This document shows, piece by piece, positions 17,883-25,781 of a DNA stretch of 64,000 nucleotides; position 1 is the stretch's first letter; each line of letters opens with the position of its first letter. The notes beneath the pieces are model-generated. The model was not told where the DNA came from and did no database searches. It was given only the letters and a program-made list of their open reading frames with translations. The DNA is from an uncultured Bacteroidales bacterium (GTDB lineage: Bacteria; Bacteroidota; Bacteroidia; Bacteroidales; UBA932): assembly GCA_900541925.1 (NCBI GenBank), contig UQMB01000008.1, positions 1 through 64,000 of the forward strand, given 5' to 3'. The position numbers and the translations under genes are program-made.

Positions 17883-18439
17883 ACTGCGTGAATTGGCCCG
17901 ACCAGTGGCCGTATAGGCCGGAAGTGTCGCTTGAGGCCCGGCATGACGGGGATAATCTGTATCTGCACTACAAGGTCAGGGAGGATGCCGTCATGGCTTC
18001 TGCCGCCTCGGACAGGGAGCAGGTATGGAGGGATTCCTGTGTGGAGTTTTTCTTCGCGCCTGTGGATGACGGGCTGTACTACAACATAGAGTGCAGCTGC
18101 ATAGGCAAGATCTACATGTGCTGCGGCGGCGACCGGCACGACAGGGACTTTCTTCCCGAGGAAGCTTACAGGGGGATAATCCGGGAGGGGAGTCTCGGCA
18201 TGGAGCCTTTCGCTTTGCGGGAGGGGCCGCTGGAGTGGGAGATGCGGCTTGTGATACCGGCGTCCACATTCGTCCGTCACGATATAAGGAGTTTCCGGGG
18301 GCTTGAGGCCAGGGGGAACTTCTACAAGTGCGGGGATGCCTTGCCGCAGCGGCACTATCTGAGTCTTTTCCCTGTCGCGACACTGAGGCCTGATTTTCAC
18401 AGGCCGGAGTTTTTTGATAAGATAATTTTCAGTAAATGA
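17846..18439 (+). CDS. CBM9-like (carbohydrate-binding family 9-like) protein
   Basis: A 197-residue protein made of a single beta-sandwich resembling the CBM9/DOMON-like family seen in Bacteroidetes: SLEARHDGDNLYLHYKVRED, VWRDSCVEFFFAP, YYNIECSCIGKIY and the closing LSLFPVATLRPDFHRPEFF are characteristic. No signal peptide is evident, so it is probably cytosolic; ligand unknown. It overlaps tatC by 37 bp at the front and the ABC-F gene by 4 bp (ATGA) at the end, so it is embedded in this operon. Confidence 0.75.
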   Translation: MLISEKACEWGINCVNWPDQWPYRPEVSLEARHDGDNLYLHYKVREDAVMASAASDREQVWRDSCVEFFFAPVDDGLYYNIECSCIGKIYMCCGGDRHDRDFLPEEAYRGIIREGSLGMEPFALREGPLEWEMRLVIPASTFVRHDIRSFRGLEARGNFYKCGDALPQRHYLSLFPVATLRPDFHRPEFFDKIIFSK

Positions 18440-20343
18440 TTTCGGTAGAGGATGTTACTGTGTCTTACGGCGGCTTTGTGCTGCTTGATAAGATCAACTT
18501 TCATATAAGCGAGACTGACAAGATAGGTCTTGTCGGGAAGAACGGGGCTGGCAAGTCCACGATCCTGAAACTCATTTGCGGTTTACAGAACCCGACCTCG
18601 GGGCGGATAGACAAGCCCAATGACGTGACCATAGGCTATCTTCCTCAGATCATGGAGCATCACAAGGGGCTGTCGGTCCTGAGTGAGGCCATGACGGCCT
18701 TCGACGATGTCTCTAAGATCGAGGCCGAGATTGAGGGCGTGACACGCGAGCTCGAGACTCGCACGGACTATGAGTCGGATTCGTATTCCAAACTGATAGA
18801 GCACCTTAACAATCTCAACGACCGTCTTGAACTCAGCCACAGCGAGCCGCCTGAGGTCCAGGCCCGCCGTACCCTGCTCGGCCTGGGTTTCCGCGACAGC
18901 GAACTTGAGCGCAACACGGAGACATTCTCGCAGGGATGGAACATGCGCATCGAGCTTGCCAAGATACTGCTCCAGAAGCCGCAGGTGCTTCTGCTCGACG
19001 AGCCTACCAATCATCTGGACATAGAGTCGATCGAGTGGCTGGAGGACTATCTGAAGACCATCCACTGCTCGGTGCTCCTTGTGAGCCATGACCGGCGTTT
19101 CCTGGACAACGTGACCAACCGCACCGTTGAAGTGATGCTAGGGCACATCAATGACTATAAGGTTCCGTACAGCCGTTATCTTGAGCTGCGTGCCGAGAGG
19201 CTGCAACAGCAGACCGCGGCCTGGGAGAACCAGCAGAAGATGATCCACAAGACGGAGGAGTTCATCCAGGCTTTCCGTTACAAGCCCACCAAGTCCAATC
19301 AGGTGCAGTCGCGTATCAAGGCCCTCGAAAAGCTGGAACGGATAGAGATAGACGAGACCGACAATGTCCGCCTGAGTGTCAAGTTCCCGCCGGCGCCTCG
19401 CTCCGGGGATGTGGTATTCAAGGGCACGGACCTGACTGTGGGCTATCCGCAGAAGGTCGTGTTCCGCAATGCCGACATCGAGATCAAGCGTGGCGAGAAG
19501 GTCGCCTTCATAGGGCGCAACGGCGAGGGAAAGACGACCATGATGAGGGTGATAATGGGGGAGTTGGAGCCATTGAGCGGCGAAGCCCGGACAGGGCACA
19601 ATGTGCAGATTGGATATTATGCTCAGAATCAAGAGGATGTGCTTGACAAGAACGAGACCGTATTCTCCACGCTGGACCGTATAGCTGTGGGCGATATACG
19701 CACGAAACTCAGGGATCTGCTCGCCCAGTTCCTGTTCCGGGGTGAAGATATAGACAAGAGGGTGTCGGTGCTCTCCGGCGGGGAGCGTGCCAGGCTGGGA
19801 ATGGCCAAGCTTATGCTGCAGAGCCACAATCTGCTTGCCCTTGATGAACCTACCAACCATATGGACGTCAAGTCCAAGGACATACTCAAGCAGGCCCTGC
19901 GCGCCTTCGACGGCACCCTTATCGTCGTGTCGCACGACAGGGATTTCCTGGACGGGCTTGTGGACAAGATGTATGAGTTCCGTGACGGCAAGGTGACGGA
20001 ACACCTCGGCGGCGTGTCGGAATTCCTGGAGAAGCGCAAGATCGAGAATCTTCAGGAACTTGAGCGCAAATGCGCCCCGGCCGCAGCTCCCGTGTCTGCT
20101 GCTCCGCAGAAGAAGGCTTTCGAGGAGAACAGGAAGGCTGTGCGTGAAGACCGCAAGCGGAAGAACCGCATCTCCTGGCTGGAGAAGGAGATAGCGGGGC
20201 TGGAGGAGAAGATGAAGCAGATCGAGGAGGTGCTCCAGTCTCCTAAGGAAGGCGATGATATTATGGAACTTACCCGCAGTTACCTGGAACTCAAGCGCGA
20301 ACTTGATTCCAGGACAGATGAGTGGGGAGAATTGATAGATTAG
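18436..20343 (+). CDS. ABC-F family ATPase
   Basis: A 635-residue soluble protein with two ABC ATPase domains and no membrane part. First Walker A is GLVGKNGAGKSTILKL, signature SQGWNMRIELAKILL, Walker B LLLDEPTNHLDIES. Second Walker A is FIGRNGEGKTTMMRV, signature LSGGERARLGMAKLML, Walker B LALDEPTNHMDVKS. The linker and the charged C-terminal coiled coil (SWLEKEIAGLEEKMKQIEE) place it nearest Uup-like ABC-F proteins, which act on ribosomes. Whether it protects from antibiotics cannot be told. Confidence 0.92.
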   Translation: MISVEDVTVSYGGFVLLDKINFHISETDKIGLVGKNGAGKSTILKLICGLQNPTSGRIDKPNDVTIGYLPQIMEHHKGLSVLSEAMTAFDDVSKIEAEIEGVTRELETRTDYESDSYSKLIEHLNNLNDRLELSHSEPPEVQARRTLLGLGFRDSELERNTETFSQGWNMRIELAKILLQKPQVLLLDEPTNHLDIESIEWLEDYLKTIHCSVLLVSHDRRFLDNVTNRTVEVMLGHINDYKVPYSRYLELRAERLQQQTAAWENQQKMIHKTEEFIQAFRYKPTKSNQVQSRIKALEKLERIEIDETDNVRLSVKFPPAPRSGDVVFKGTDLTVGYPQKVVFRNADIEIKRGEKVAFIGRNGEGKTTMMRVIMGELEPLSGEARTGHNVQIGYYAQNQEDVLDKNETVFSTLDRIAVGDIRTKLRDLLAQFLFRGEDIDKRVSVLSGGERARLGMAKLMLQSHNLLALDEPTNHMDVKSKDILKQALRAFDGTLIVVSHDRDFLDGLVDKMYEFRDGKVTEHLGGVSEFLEKRKIENLQELERKCAPAAAPVSAAPQKKAFEENRKAVREDRKRKNRISWLEKEIAGLEEKMKQIEEVLQSPKEGDDIMELTRSYLELKRELDSRTDEWGELID

Positions 20344-20347
20344 TTTT

Positions 20348-21277
20348 ATGAGAGATTCGATATTCAGGCGTGCTTTTGTGTCCGCGATTCTGATTGCGCT
20401 GGCGCTGTCGTCCCATGCGCAGGTAAAGCATATTGACCTTACACCGGGATCTTTTGAGGGTGTGTCTGTGGGTGGCGATTTCGTCCTCAGCGTTGCAGAG
20501 GGAGACTCCTGTTCGGTGGCGATTGATGTCAGCGAAGAGTTCGCGGAGTTCTTGGCGGCTGAGATTGTGGACAGCGTGCTTGTCCTGCGTATAGACGAGA
20601 AAAGGGATCTTAGCGAAATCTGGAAGCAGTTTCGCGTGAGGAATGCCCCTTCGGCTGTGTTCAGGGCTTCCGTTACCGTCCCGCGTGTGCTCAAATCGCT
20701 GTCTCTCAGCGGGAATGCCGTGCTGGACAGTCTCGGCAATGTGCTTGACTCGACTGCAGTCAGCCTTAGCGTCAAGGACAATGCCTCAGTCTCCGGGGTG
20801 TCGCTGAAGTCTTCTTCCGTGTCTATGATATTGTCCAAGAAGGCGAAGGGGGAGGTGACTGTCGTGTGCGATACGGCGCGGGTCACGGTCGGAGGGAGTT
20901 CTGAGCTCAAGTTGAGATGCTCCGCCGCGTCGCTGACGGAACTGGACCTGAACTCGAATGCGAGTCTTGTGCTTGACGGGGAGAGCGGGAGAATGTCTCT
21001 GGTGTCCAATGGCACTTCCAAGGCGATCCTCAATGGCGCATCGCCGTATGTATCTTATCGGCTCGGCGGTTCCAGCAGCGTCAACGCGCTCAATCTCAAT
21101 GTGAAAGAGGCCAACATAGACATGAGCGGAATCTGTGGTCTCAAGCAGGCGGCAAGTGAATGGCTGTTTATCAGCATAAGGAACGGGGCGACCCTCACTT
21201 ATGACGGATCGCCTCAGGTCAAGATAGCAGGTATCAAGAACGCGAGCGTCTTGCGTTATCAGAAGACAGGGCGATGA
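20348..21277 (+). CDS. GIN-domain (DUF2807) exported adhesin-like protein
   Basis: A 309-residue protein with a signal peptide (AFVSAILIALALSSHAQ) followed by a right-handed repetitive beta structure typical of Bacteroidetes head-GIN domain proteins: FEGVSVGGDFVLSVAEGDS, then repeated VSLSVKDNASVSGVSL-like strands rich in Ser, Gly, Asn, Val. Location is periplasmic or surface; function unknown. It ends by overlapping the dipeptidase start (ATGA). Confidence 0.8.
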   Translation: MRDSIFRRAFVSAILIALALSSHAQVKHIDLTPGSFEGVSVGGDFVLSVAEGDSCSVAIDVSEEFAEFLAAEIVDSVLVLRIDEKRDLSEIWKQFRVRNAPSAVFRASVTVPRVLKSLSLSGNAVLDSLGNVLDSTAVSLSVKDNASVSGVSLKSSSVSMILSKKAKGEVTVVCDTARVTVGGSSELKLRCSAASLTELDLNSNASLVLDGESGRMSLVSNGTSKAILNGASPYVSYRLGGSSSVNALNLNVKEANIDMSGICGLKQAASEWLFISIRNGATLTYDGSPQVKIAGIKNASVLRYQKTGR

Positions 21278-22359
21278 CGGTATTGGACGCACATTGCGAC
21301 GCGCCTTCGCAGATGCTGAGGCTGCGTGATTTCGGAAAGGACAACAGCCATGCGCAGGTGGACTTCCCGAAGATGCTGCGGGGCGGAGTGAACGCCTCGT
21401 TCTTCGCCGCCTATGTGCCGGCTTCGCTTTCCGGCGAAGAGGCGACAAGGTATGCTGACAAGCTGTTGGATGTCACGGAGAGACAGGTTCTCTCGAACCC
21501 GTGTTCTGCGGCGTTGGCCTCATCCGCCTCGGCGGTGGTGCGTAATGGCAGGCGTGGACTTGTCTCCGTGCTTCGCGGTATAGAGAACGCCTCGGCGCTG
21601 GACGGGACAGATGACCCTGCGGTGCTGCTGAGGCATTTCTATGGAAGGGGAGTCCGGTATATCACCTTGACCCACAGTGCAGACAACCGTTATGCGGACA
21701 GTTGCACCGGAAATGGCCGTTGGGGAGGGCTCAGTCCTCTCGGGAGGAGGCTCATATCCGAGATGAACCGTATCGGCATGCTCATCGACCTGGCCCACGC
21801 CTCCGATGCGACGATGCGGGATGTGCTGGAGTTGAGCCGTGTCCCTGTGGCTTATACGCACGGGTGCTGCCGCGCACTTGCTTCTCATAGACGAAACATA
21901 TCCGATGAACTCATGCGCGGCATAGCTGAAGGCGGTGGCATCGTCTGCATGAGCATCTATCCTTGTTTTCTTGACGATGACTTTGTGCGGGTCCTGGCGG
22001 ACTCCGGTCTTGAGCTGAAATATGGGGTGGAGGACGAGTTTATCAAGGACCCTTCCGATCCGCTTAAGCGGGCGGCTTGGCATGAATTGCTGGATGAACT
22101 TGCCGCCTTGCCGCGGCCTTCCGTGTCCAGGGTAGTGGATCATATTGAGCATGCGGTTGCCGTGGCTGGAGTCGGACATGTCGGTCTCGGCACCGACTAT
22201 GACGGTATAGAGGTGACCGCTTCCGGGCTTGAGGACATATCTAAATTCCCTGCGGTCTTTGACGAGATGCGGCGCAGGGGTTTCAGCCGTTCCGAGATTT
22301 CCAAGATCGCCGGAGGCAACTTCCTGCGGGTGCTGAAAGAGGTCAAAAAACGGGCATAA
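21274..22359 (+). CDS. Membrane dipeptidase-like (M19) metallopeptidase
   Basis: A 361-residue zinc peptidase of the renal dipeptidase family, cleaving dipeptides. LDAHCDAPSQML has the HxD zinc ligand pair, LRGIENASALDG carries the bridging Glu region, ITLTHSADNRYADS and LIDLAHASDATMRDVLEL the His ligands, and VAYTHGCCRALASHRRN and GVGHVGLGTDYDG close the active site. No signal peptide is seen. The last gene of the valS-tat cluster, followed by a strong terminator. Confidence 0.9.
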   Translation: MTVLDAHCDAPSQMLRLRDFGKDNSHAQVDFPKMLRGGVNASFFAAYVPASLSGEEATRYADKLLDVTERQVLSNPCSAALASSASAVVRNGRRGLVSVLRGIENASALDGTDDPAVLLRHFYGRGVRYITLTHSADNRYADSCTGNGRWGGLSPLGRRLISEMNRIGMLIDLAHASDATMRDVLELSRVPVAYTHGCCRALASHRRNISDELMRGIAEGGGIVCMSIYPCFLDDDFVRVLADSGLELKYGVEDEFIKDPSDPLKRAAWHELLDELAALPRPSVSRVVDHIEHAVAVAGVGHVGLGTDYDGIEVTASGLEDISKFPAVFDEMRRRGFSRSEISKIAGGNFLRVLKEVKKRA

Positions 22360-22366
22360 GAGCCCG
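22346..22366 (-). terminator. Minus-strand terminator of the pncC/PyrD-like unit
   Basis: On the minus strand CGGGC-TCTTAT-GCCCG is followed by TTTTTT. It overlaps the last codons and stop of the dipeptidase gene, so the pncC transcript would end inside that gene's 3' end. Confidence 0.5.
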
Positions 22367-22400
22367 TTATTGTTTACAAATCCTACAAAACAAAATTGTT

Positions 22401-22436
22401 ATAGACTAAAACAAACTTGTTTTAGTCTATATTTTT
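22401..22436 (+). terminator. Strong bidirectional-type terminator
   Basis: Perfect inverted repeat ATAGACTAAAACA / TGTTTTAGTCTAT (22401-22413, 22418-22430) with a 4-nt loop, followed by ATTTTTT. It separates the convergent dipeptidase and pncC genes. Confidence 0.85.
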
Positions 22437-22918
22437 TAATGCATTGCTTCTTTGGTTATGTAATCTTCCAAAGTTTCCAATGCTACACGTGCAAATCGGC
22501 GTATGTTGGCTTTTCTGCCGAGGTCGCAGTGGTAAATTCTGGTCTTCGTGCCATTGGGTCCGCTTACTCCGATCCACACGGTGCCTTCCGGATAGCGCTC
22601 ATCTCCTCCTTCGGCGAGGCCGGTCGTCGCCACCGACCAGGTACTTCCAGTCAGGGCTCTGACTCCTTCGGCCATTGCCGCCGCGACCTCGCTGCTGACG
22701 ACTCCGTTCTTGTCTATCGTCTCCGCAGGTACCCCGAGTACCCGCTCCTTGATCTTGATCGCGTATGATGTGACGGAGCCGAGGTAGTAGGATGAGGATC
22801 CTGAGACCATGGTCACGAGGTGGGAGATGTAGCCTCCTGTGCAGGATTCGGCGGCGCTGAGCGTCTCGGATTTTGCCTTGAGGATTTCGGCGATTCTATA
22901 TTGTACCGGCTTTTTCAT
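22436..22918 (-). CDS. pncC: CinA C-terminal domain protein, NMN amidohydrolase PncC
   Basis: A 160-residue stand-alone CinA C-terminal domain. The family deamidates nicotinamide mononucleotide for NAD recycling. Marks: KSETLSAAESCTGGYISHLVT with the Ser/Thr catalytic region, GSSSYYLGSVTSYAIKIKERVLGV, NGVVSSEVAAAMAEGV and SVATTGLAEGG. Full length. The start overlaps the 3' end of the PyrD-like gene by 23 bp, so the two are translated from one message. Confidence 0.9.
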   Translation of the reverse strand: MKKPVQYRIAEILKAKSETLSAAESCTGGYISHLVTMVSGSSSYYLGSVTSYAIKIKERVLGVPAETIDKNGVVSSEVAAAMAEGVRALTGSTWSVATTGLAEGGDERYPEGTVWIGVSGPNGTKTRIYHCDLGRKANIRRFARVALETLEDYITKEAMH

Positions 22919-23699
22919 TCTTGAGATATTTTAAGGTTTTCCCTACGATTTCCGGACCTTCTCTGAGCAGGCCGGTACGGATCTCCACCAGGGAGGCTCC
23001 GGCCTTGAGAGACTCTGCCGCCTGCTCCGGAGTGTCGATGTGGCAGTTGGCTATGATGGGGAGGCGTCCGCCTGTGTGCTCGTGGACCTGGCGGACCTGA
23101 GCGTTGGAGCGGAGTTCCAGTCCGTCTATGCTGTTCATGAGGCAGAAGTCCGCTATATGGTCAAGTTCCGCCCCGCCGATGTAGTCGGGGAGCTTGATTA
23201 TTATAGGCTTGTATTCCTGTTCGTTTATTCTGGATTCCAGCAGCGCGTTCGTCTCTTCTGTGCTCGGGTCATCCGTGAGGTCGATGATGAACATGTCGAA
23301 GAAGTCGTAGGCCAGGGTGAAGGATGTCAGGTAGTCTTCCGATATGCAGACCGCTATGATATCGTCCGGCGGATCGGCCTGGATGTGGTCTATGGCCTTG
23401 CGTACTCCGTCCGCGCCCATAGGTCCGACTTCCGTGAAGCTGAATCCCAGATTGTTGAGATCGTTGTACAGCTCGCAGTGGATGTCAAGTCCCGCGCCGA
23501 GTCCGACCGGATTGTAGAAACTGAGTCCGAAGACTTCGCGCTGCAGGCCTTCCTGGTGGTTGGAGTGAATCCACCGGTTGATTTTCCGCACGAACGGGAT
23601 CTTGCCGATGAGCTGAAAATATCGGAGACCTATCCGGGAAGCGCGGTCTGTGTCCATATTACGGGCCAGAGGCTTGATTATGGCATCATATAAGCTCAT
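22896..23699 (-). CDS. Dihydroorotate dehydrogenase-like protein lacking catalytic residues
   Basis: About 267 residues from MSLYDAIIKPLARNMDTDRA. It aligns with class 2 PyrD over VFGLSFYNPVGLGAGLD, SFTEVGPMGA and AGASLVEIRTGLLREGPEI. However, the PyrD segment TVTPxPQxGNxKPR and the NRMGFNN block are absent, and the catalytic Ser region NISSPNTPG is replaced by DLTDDPSTEE. The Lys of KIAPD is kept (IIIKLPDY). It is about 70 residues shorter than PyrD. A TIM-barrel fold is likely, but normal dihydroorotate oxidation is doubtful. An upstream in-frame start at 23708 exists. Confidence 0.7.
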   Translation of the reverse strand: MSLYDAIIKPLARNMDTDRASRIGLRYFQLIGKIPFVRKINRWIHSNHQEGLQREVFGLSFYNPVGLGAGLDIHCELYNDLNNLGFSFTEVGPMGADGVRKAIDHIQADPPDDIIAVCISEDYLTSFTLAYDFFDMFIIDLTDDPSTEETNALLESRINEQEYKPIIIKLPDYIGGAELDHIADFCLMNSIDGLELRSNAQVRQVHEHTGGRLPIIANCHIDTPEQAAESLKAGASLVEIRTGLLREGPEIVGKTLKYLKNEKAGTI

Positions 23700-23718
23700 A
23701 GGCCACAAATTTAGGACT

Positions 23719-24147
23719 TTATTTCAATTCCTGGTAGGTGTTGTCGTCGAAAAAAATGATGATTTTGGACACATTGCGCTTTGTATCAAAGATTTGCTGC
23801 GAGACATCTACAGTGCTGGCTTTAGGTTCCGGATTCTCTTGTGCAGCTTTTGCGGTTTGAGTATTCTCCTGCCCACCAGGCTGGGGGGCCGAAATAGCCG
23901 GATTCTCGTCATCATCGAACAATGTCGCGCCTGTGCCTCCGGAGAACATCTTGCCCTTGCCTGTAATCAGCCATTCCAGGTTGAGGGCGGGGTACTGTCT
24001 GGACATGCTGACAAGGAAGTCGAATCCCGGCTTATTGCGTCCGGCGAGGATATGCGATACGCTGGCTCTCGCTACACCGATGCTGTCGGCGAACTGGGAC
24101 TGGCTGATGTTTTCGGCCTTGAGAAACTGCTCTAAACGCTTGTTCAT
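23719..24147 (-). CDS. XRE-family helix-turn-helix regulator
   Basis: About 142 residues from MNKRLEQFLKAENISQSQFA. The helix-turn-helix is SQSQFADSIGVARASVSHIL plus AGRNKPGFDF, Cro/CI type. LEWLITGKGKMF is common in Bacteroidetes members of this family. The C-terminal half is low-complexity (Gln, Asn, Pro, Ala) ending in KIIIFFDDNTYQELK. The frame opens earlier (24216) but the Met at 24147 begins the domain, and a TACTTTTG box lies at 24167-24174, which favours the shorter start. Targets unknown. Confidence 0.85.
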   Translation of the reverse strand: MNKRLEQFLKAENISQSQFADSIGVARASVSHILAGRNKPGFDFLVSMSRQYPALNLEWLITGKGKMFSGGTGATLFDDDENPAISAPQPGGQENTQTAKAAQENPEPKASTVDVSQQIFDTKRNVSKIIIFFDDNTYQELK

Positions 24148-24573
24148 AATGTGACGCTGGTTTTTACAAAAGTAATCAACAATTCTCAAAGAAACAAGTT
24201 TTACACATGTTAACAAGAGGGGAGTGTTGATAACTTGTTAATATATACACATTGAGTAAAAATGTAGATAATATGCGTAATTAGTTGATACATATCCTAT
24301 AAAATGTGTGGTATCAATACAAGTGCTCCCAATGGGGCGCGAAATACCGGAACGGAGTGGAAAACGAATAAAGAATAAATAAAGGTAAAGCGGCTAAAGC
24401 ACTGATTTTAAGGATAGTATCCAATATATGCAAGTGCCGATAAGCCGAACTTATATCACAAATGCAAATAAGTTAACAATAGTGGTGTTAATCGATGTGA
24501 ATTAACATTTGTTTGCGTCTGATTTACAAAAATTAACAACACGGACTCGATTTTAATCGCTATATTTGCGGCC
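24148..24573. other. Long AT-rich intergenic region with repeated TTAACA motifs
   Basis: About 426 bp between the divergent regulator and queA, with no gene. It contains TGTTAACA at 24208-24215, TGTTAA near 24237, GTTAACA at 24472-24478, TGTTAA at 24486-24491, TTAACA at 24502-24507 and 24533-24538. The clusters lie next to each start, so they may be operator sites for the XRE regulator; chance in AT-rich DNA is possible. Confidence 0.4.
24561..24568 (+). promoter_or_regulatory. -7 promoter element of queA
   Basis: TATATTTG ends 5 nt before the queA ATG at 24574, predicting a leaderless or nearly leaderless transcript. Confidence 0.6.
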
Positions 24574-25779
24574 ATGATACCTGAGATAAGAATCGAGGAT
24601 TACAATTACTCTCTGTCGGACGAGCGGATCGCAAAATACCCGCTCGCCGAGAGGGATTCATCAAAATTGCTCATATACAAGGACGGGAATATATGCGAGA
24701 GGGTTTTCCGTGAGATACCGGAGGAACTCCCTTCTGATGCCATAATGGTGTTCAACGAAACGAAGGTGGTCCCCGCCCGTCTTTTCTTCCGGAGGGATTC
24801 CGGCGCGCATATAGAGATTTTCTGTCTTGAGCCGCACGAGCCTTCGGATTACAATATAAACTTCGCCTGCACGGATTCTTGCCGCTGGACTTGCGTCATC
24901 GGGAACGCGAAGCGCTGGAAGGACGATATTCTTTCGCTCGATGTCAATGAGGGTGAACTTGCGCGGATTGCGCTCAAGGCACGCCTGATTTCGCGTGACG
25001 GCCAGACCGGTGTCGTGGAGTTCAGCTGGCAGGGAGGGATGCCTTTCTCGCGGGTGCTGGAACTGTGCGGACAGGTGCCGATTCCTCCGTATCTCAACAG
25101 GGCTACGGAAGATATTGATATAGAACGATATCAGACCCTGTACGCGAGGATACGCGGTTCAGTGGCGGCGCCGACGGCGGGGCTTCACTTTACGGATGAT
25201 GTGCTGCGCCGGATCAGGGATAATGGCATTGATGTCGAGAAGGTCTGCCTTCATGTCGGGGCGGGGACTTTCCTGCCCGTCAAGAGTTCACTTATTTCCG
25301 GGCACACGATGCACAGGGAGCCCTTTGCCGTGAGCCTGGATTTCTTGCGCGACCTGCGCGACGGCGGCCGTAAGGTGATAGCTGTCGGTACGACTTCTGT
25401 CCGTACCCTTGAGTCTCTGTATTATGTGGGGGTTTCCTGCATCGAGTCCGGGGAGCCTCGTGATGTGGGGCAATGGGAGCCTTATACACGTGATTATCAA
25501 TACTCCATGGGTGAATCCCTGGATGCGGTAATCAGGTATCTTGAGGACAATTCACTCACTGAACTCAAGGTCGGGACGAGGATAATAATTGTCCCGGGGT
25601 TCAAGTTCCGGGCTGTGGATATGATGGTCACCAACTTCCATCAGCCGCAGAGCACTCTTCTTCTGCTTATTTCGGCCTTTGTGGGCGGTGATTGGCAGCG
25701 GATTTATGACTATGCGCTGGGGCATGGTTTCCGTTTTCTCAGCTATGGTGACAGTTCTCTTCTTTTCAGGTCGGAGTAG
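24574..25779 (+). CDS. queA: S-adenosylmethionine:tRNA ribosyltransferase-isomerase
   Basis: A 401-residue enzyme making epoxyqueuosine on tRNA by transferring the ribosyl part of SAM to preQ1. Family blocks: DYNYSLSDERIAKYPLAERD, MVFNETKVVPARL, GQVPIPPYLNR, YARIRGSVAAPTAGLHFT, HVGAGTFLPVKS and MMVTNFHQPQSTLLLLISAF. Slightly longer than the common 350 residues, as usual in Bacteroidetes. The partner enzyme Tgt lies at 53.6-54.7 kb. The acyltransferase gene follows after 2 nt. Confidence 0.95.
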   Translation: MIPEIRIEDYNYSLSDERIAKYPLAERDSSKLLIYKDGNICERVFREIPEELPSDAIMVFNETKVVPARLFFRRDSGAHIEIFCLEPHEPSDYNINFACTDSCRWTCVIGNAKRWKDDILSLDVNEGELARIALKARLISRDGQTGVVEFSWQGGMPFSRVLELCGQVPIPPYLNRATEDIDIERYQTLYARIRGSVAAPTAGLHFTDDVLRRIRDNGIDVEKVCLHVGAGTFLPVKSSLISGHTMHREPFAVSLDFLRDLRDGGRKVIAVGTTSVRTLESLYYVGVSCIESGEPRDVGQWEPYTRDYQYSMGESLDAVIRYLEDNSLTELKVGTRIIIVPGFKFRAVDMMVTNFHQPQSTLLLLISAFVGGDWQRIYDYALGHGFRFLSYGDSSLLFRSE

Positions 25780-25781
25780 TT

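Noticed and set aside
19138..21033. Minus-strand 631-codon open frame
   Set aside because: Lies antisense to the ABC-F and GIN genes, has low-complexity Ser/Thr/Leu composition and no family motif; a GC-rich shadow frame.
22480..25500. CACGTG-centred sites as parS candidates (near 22485 and 25488)
   Set aside because: Flanks are not symmetrical like the parS consensus; not supported.
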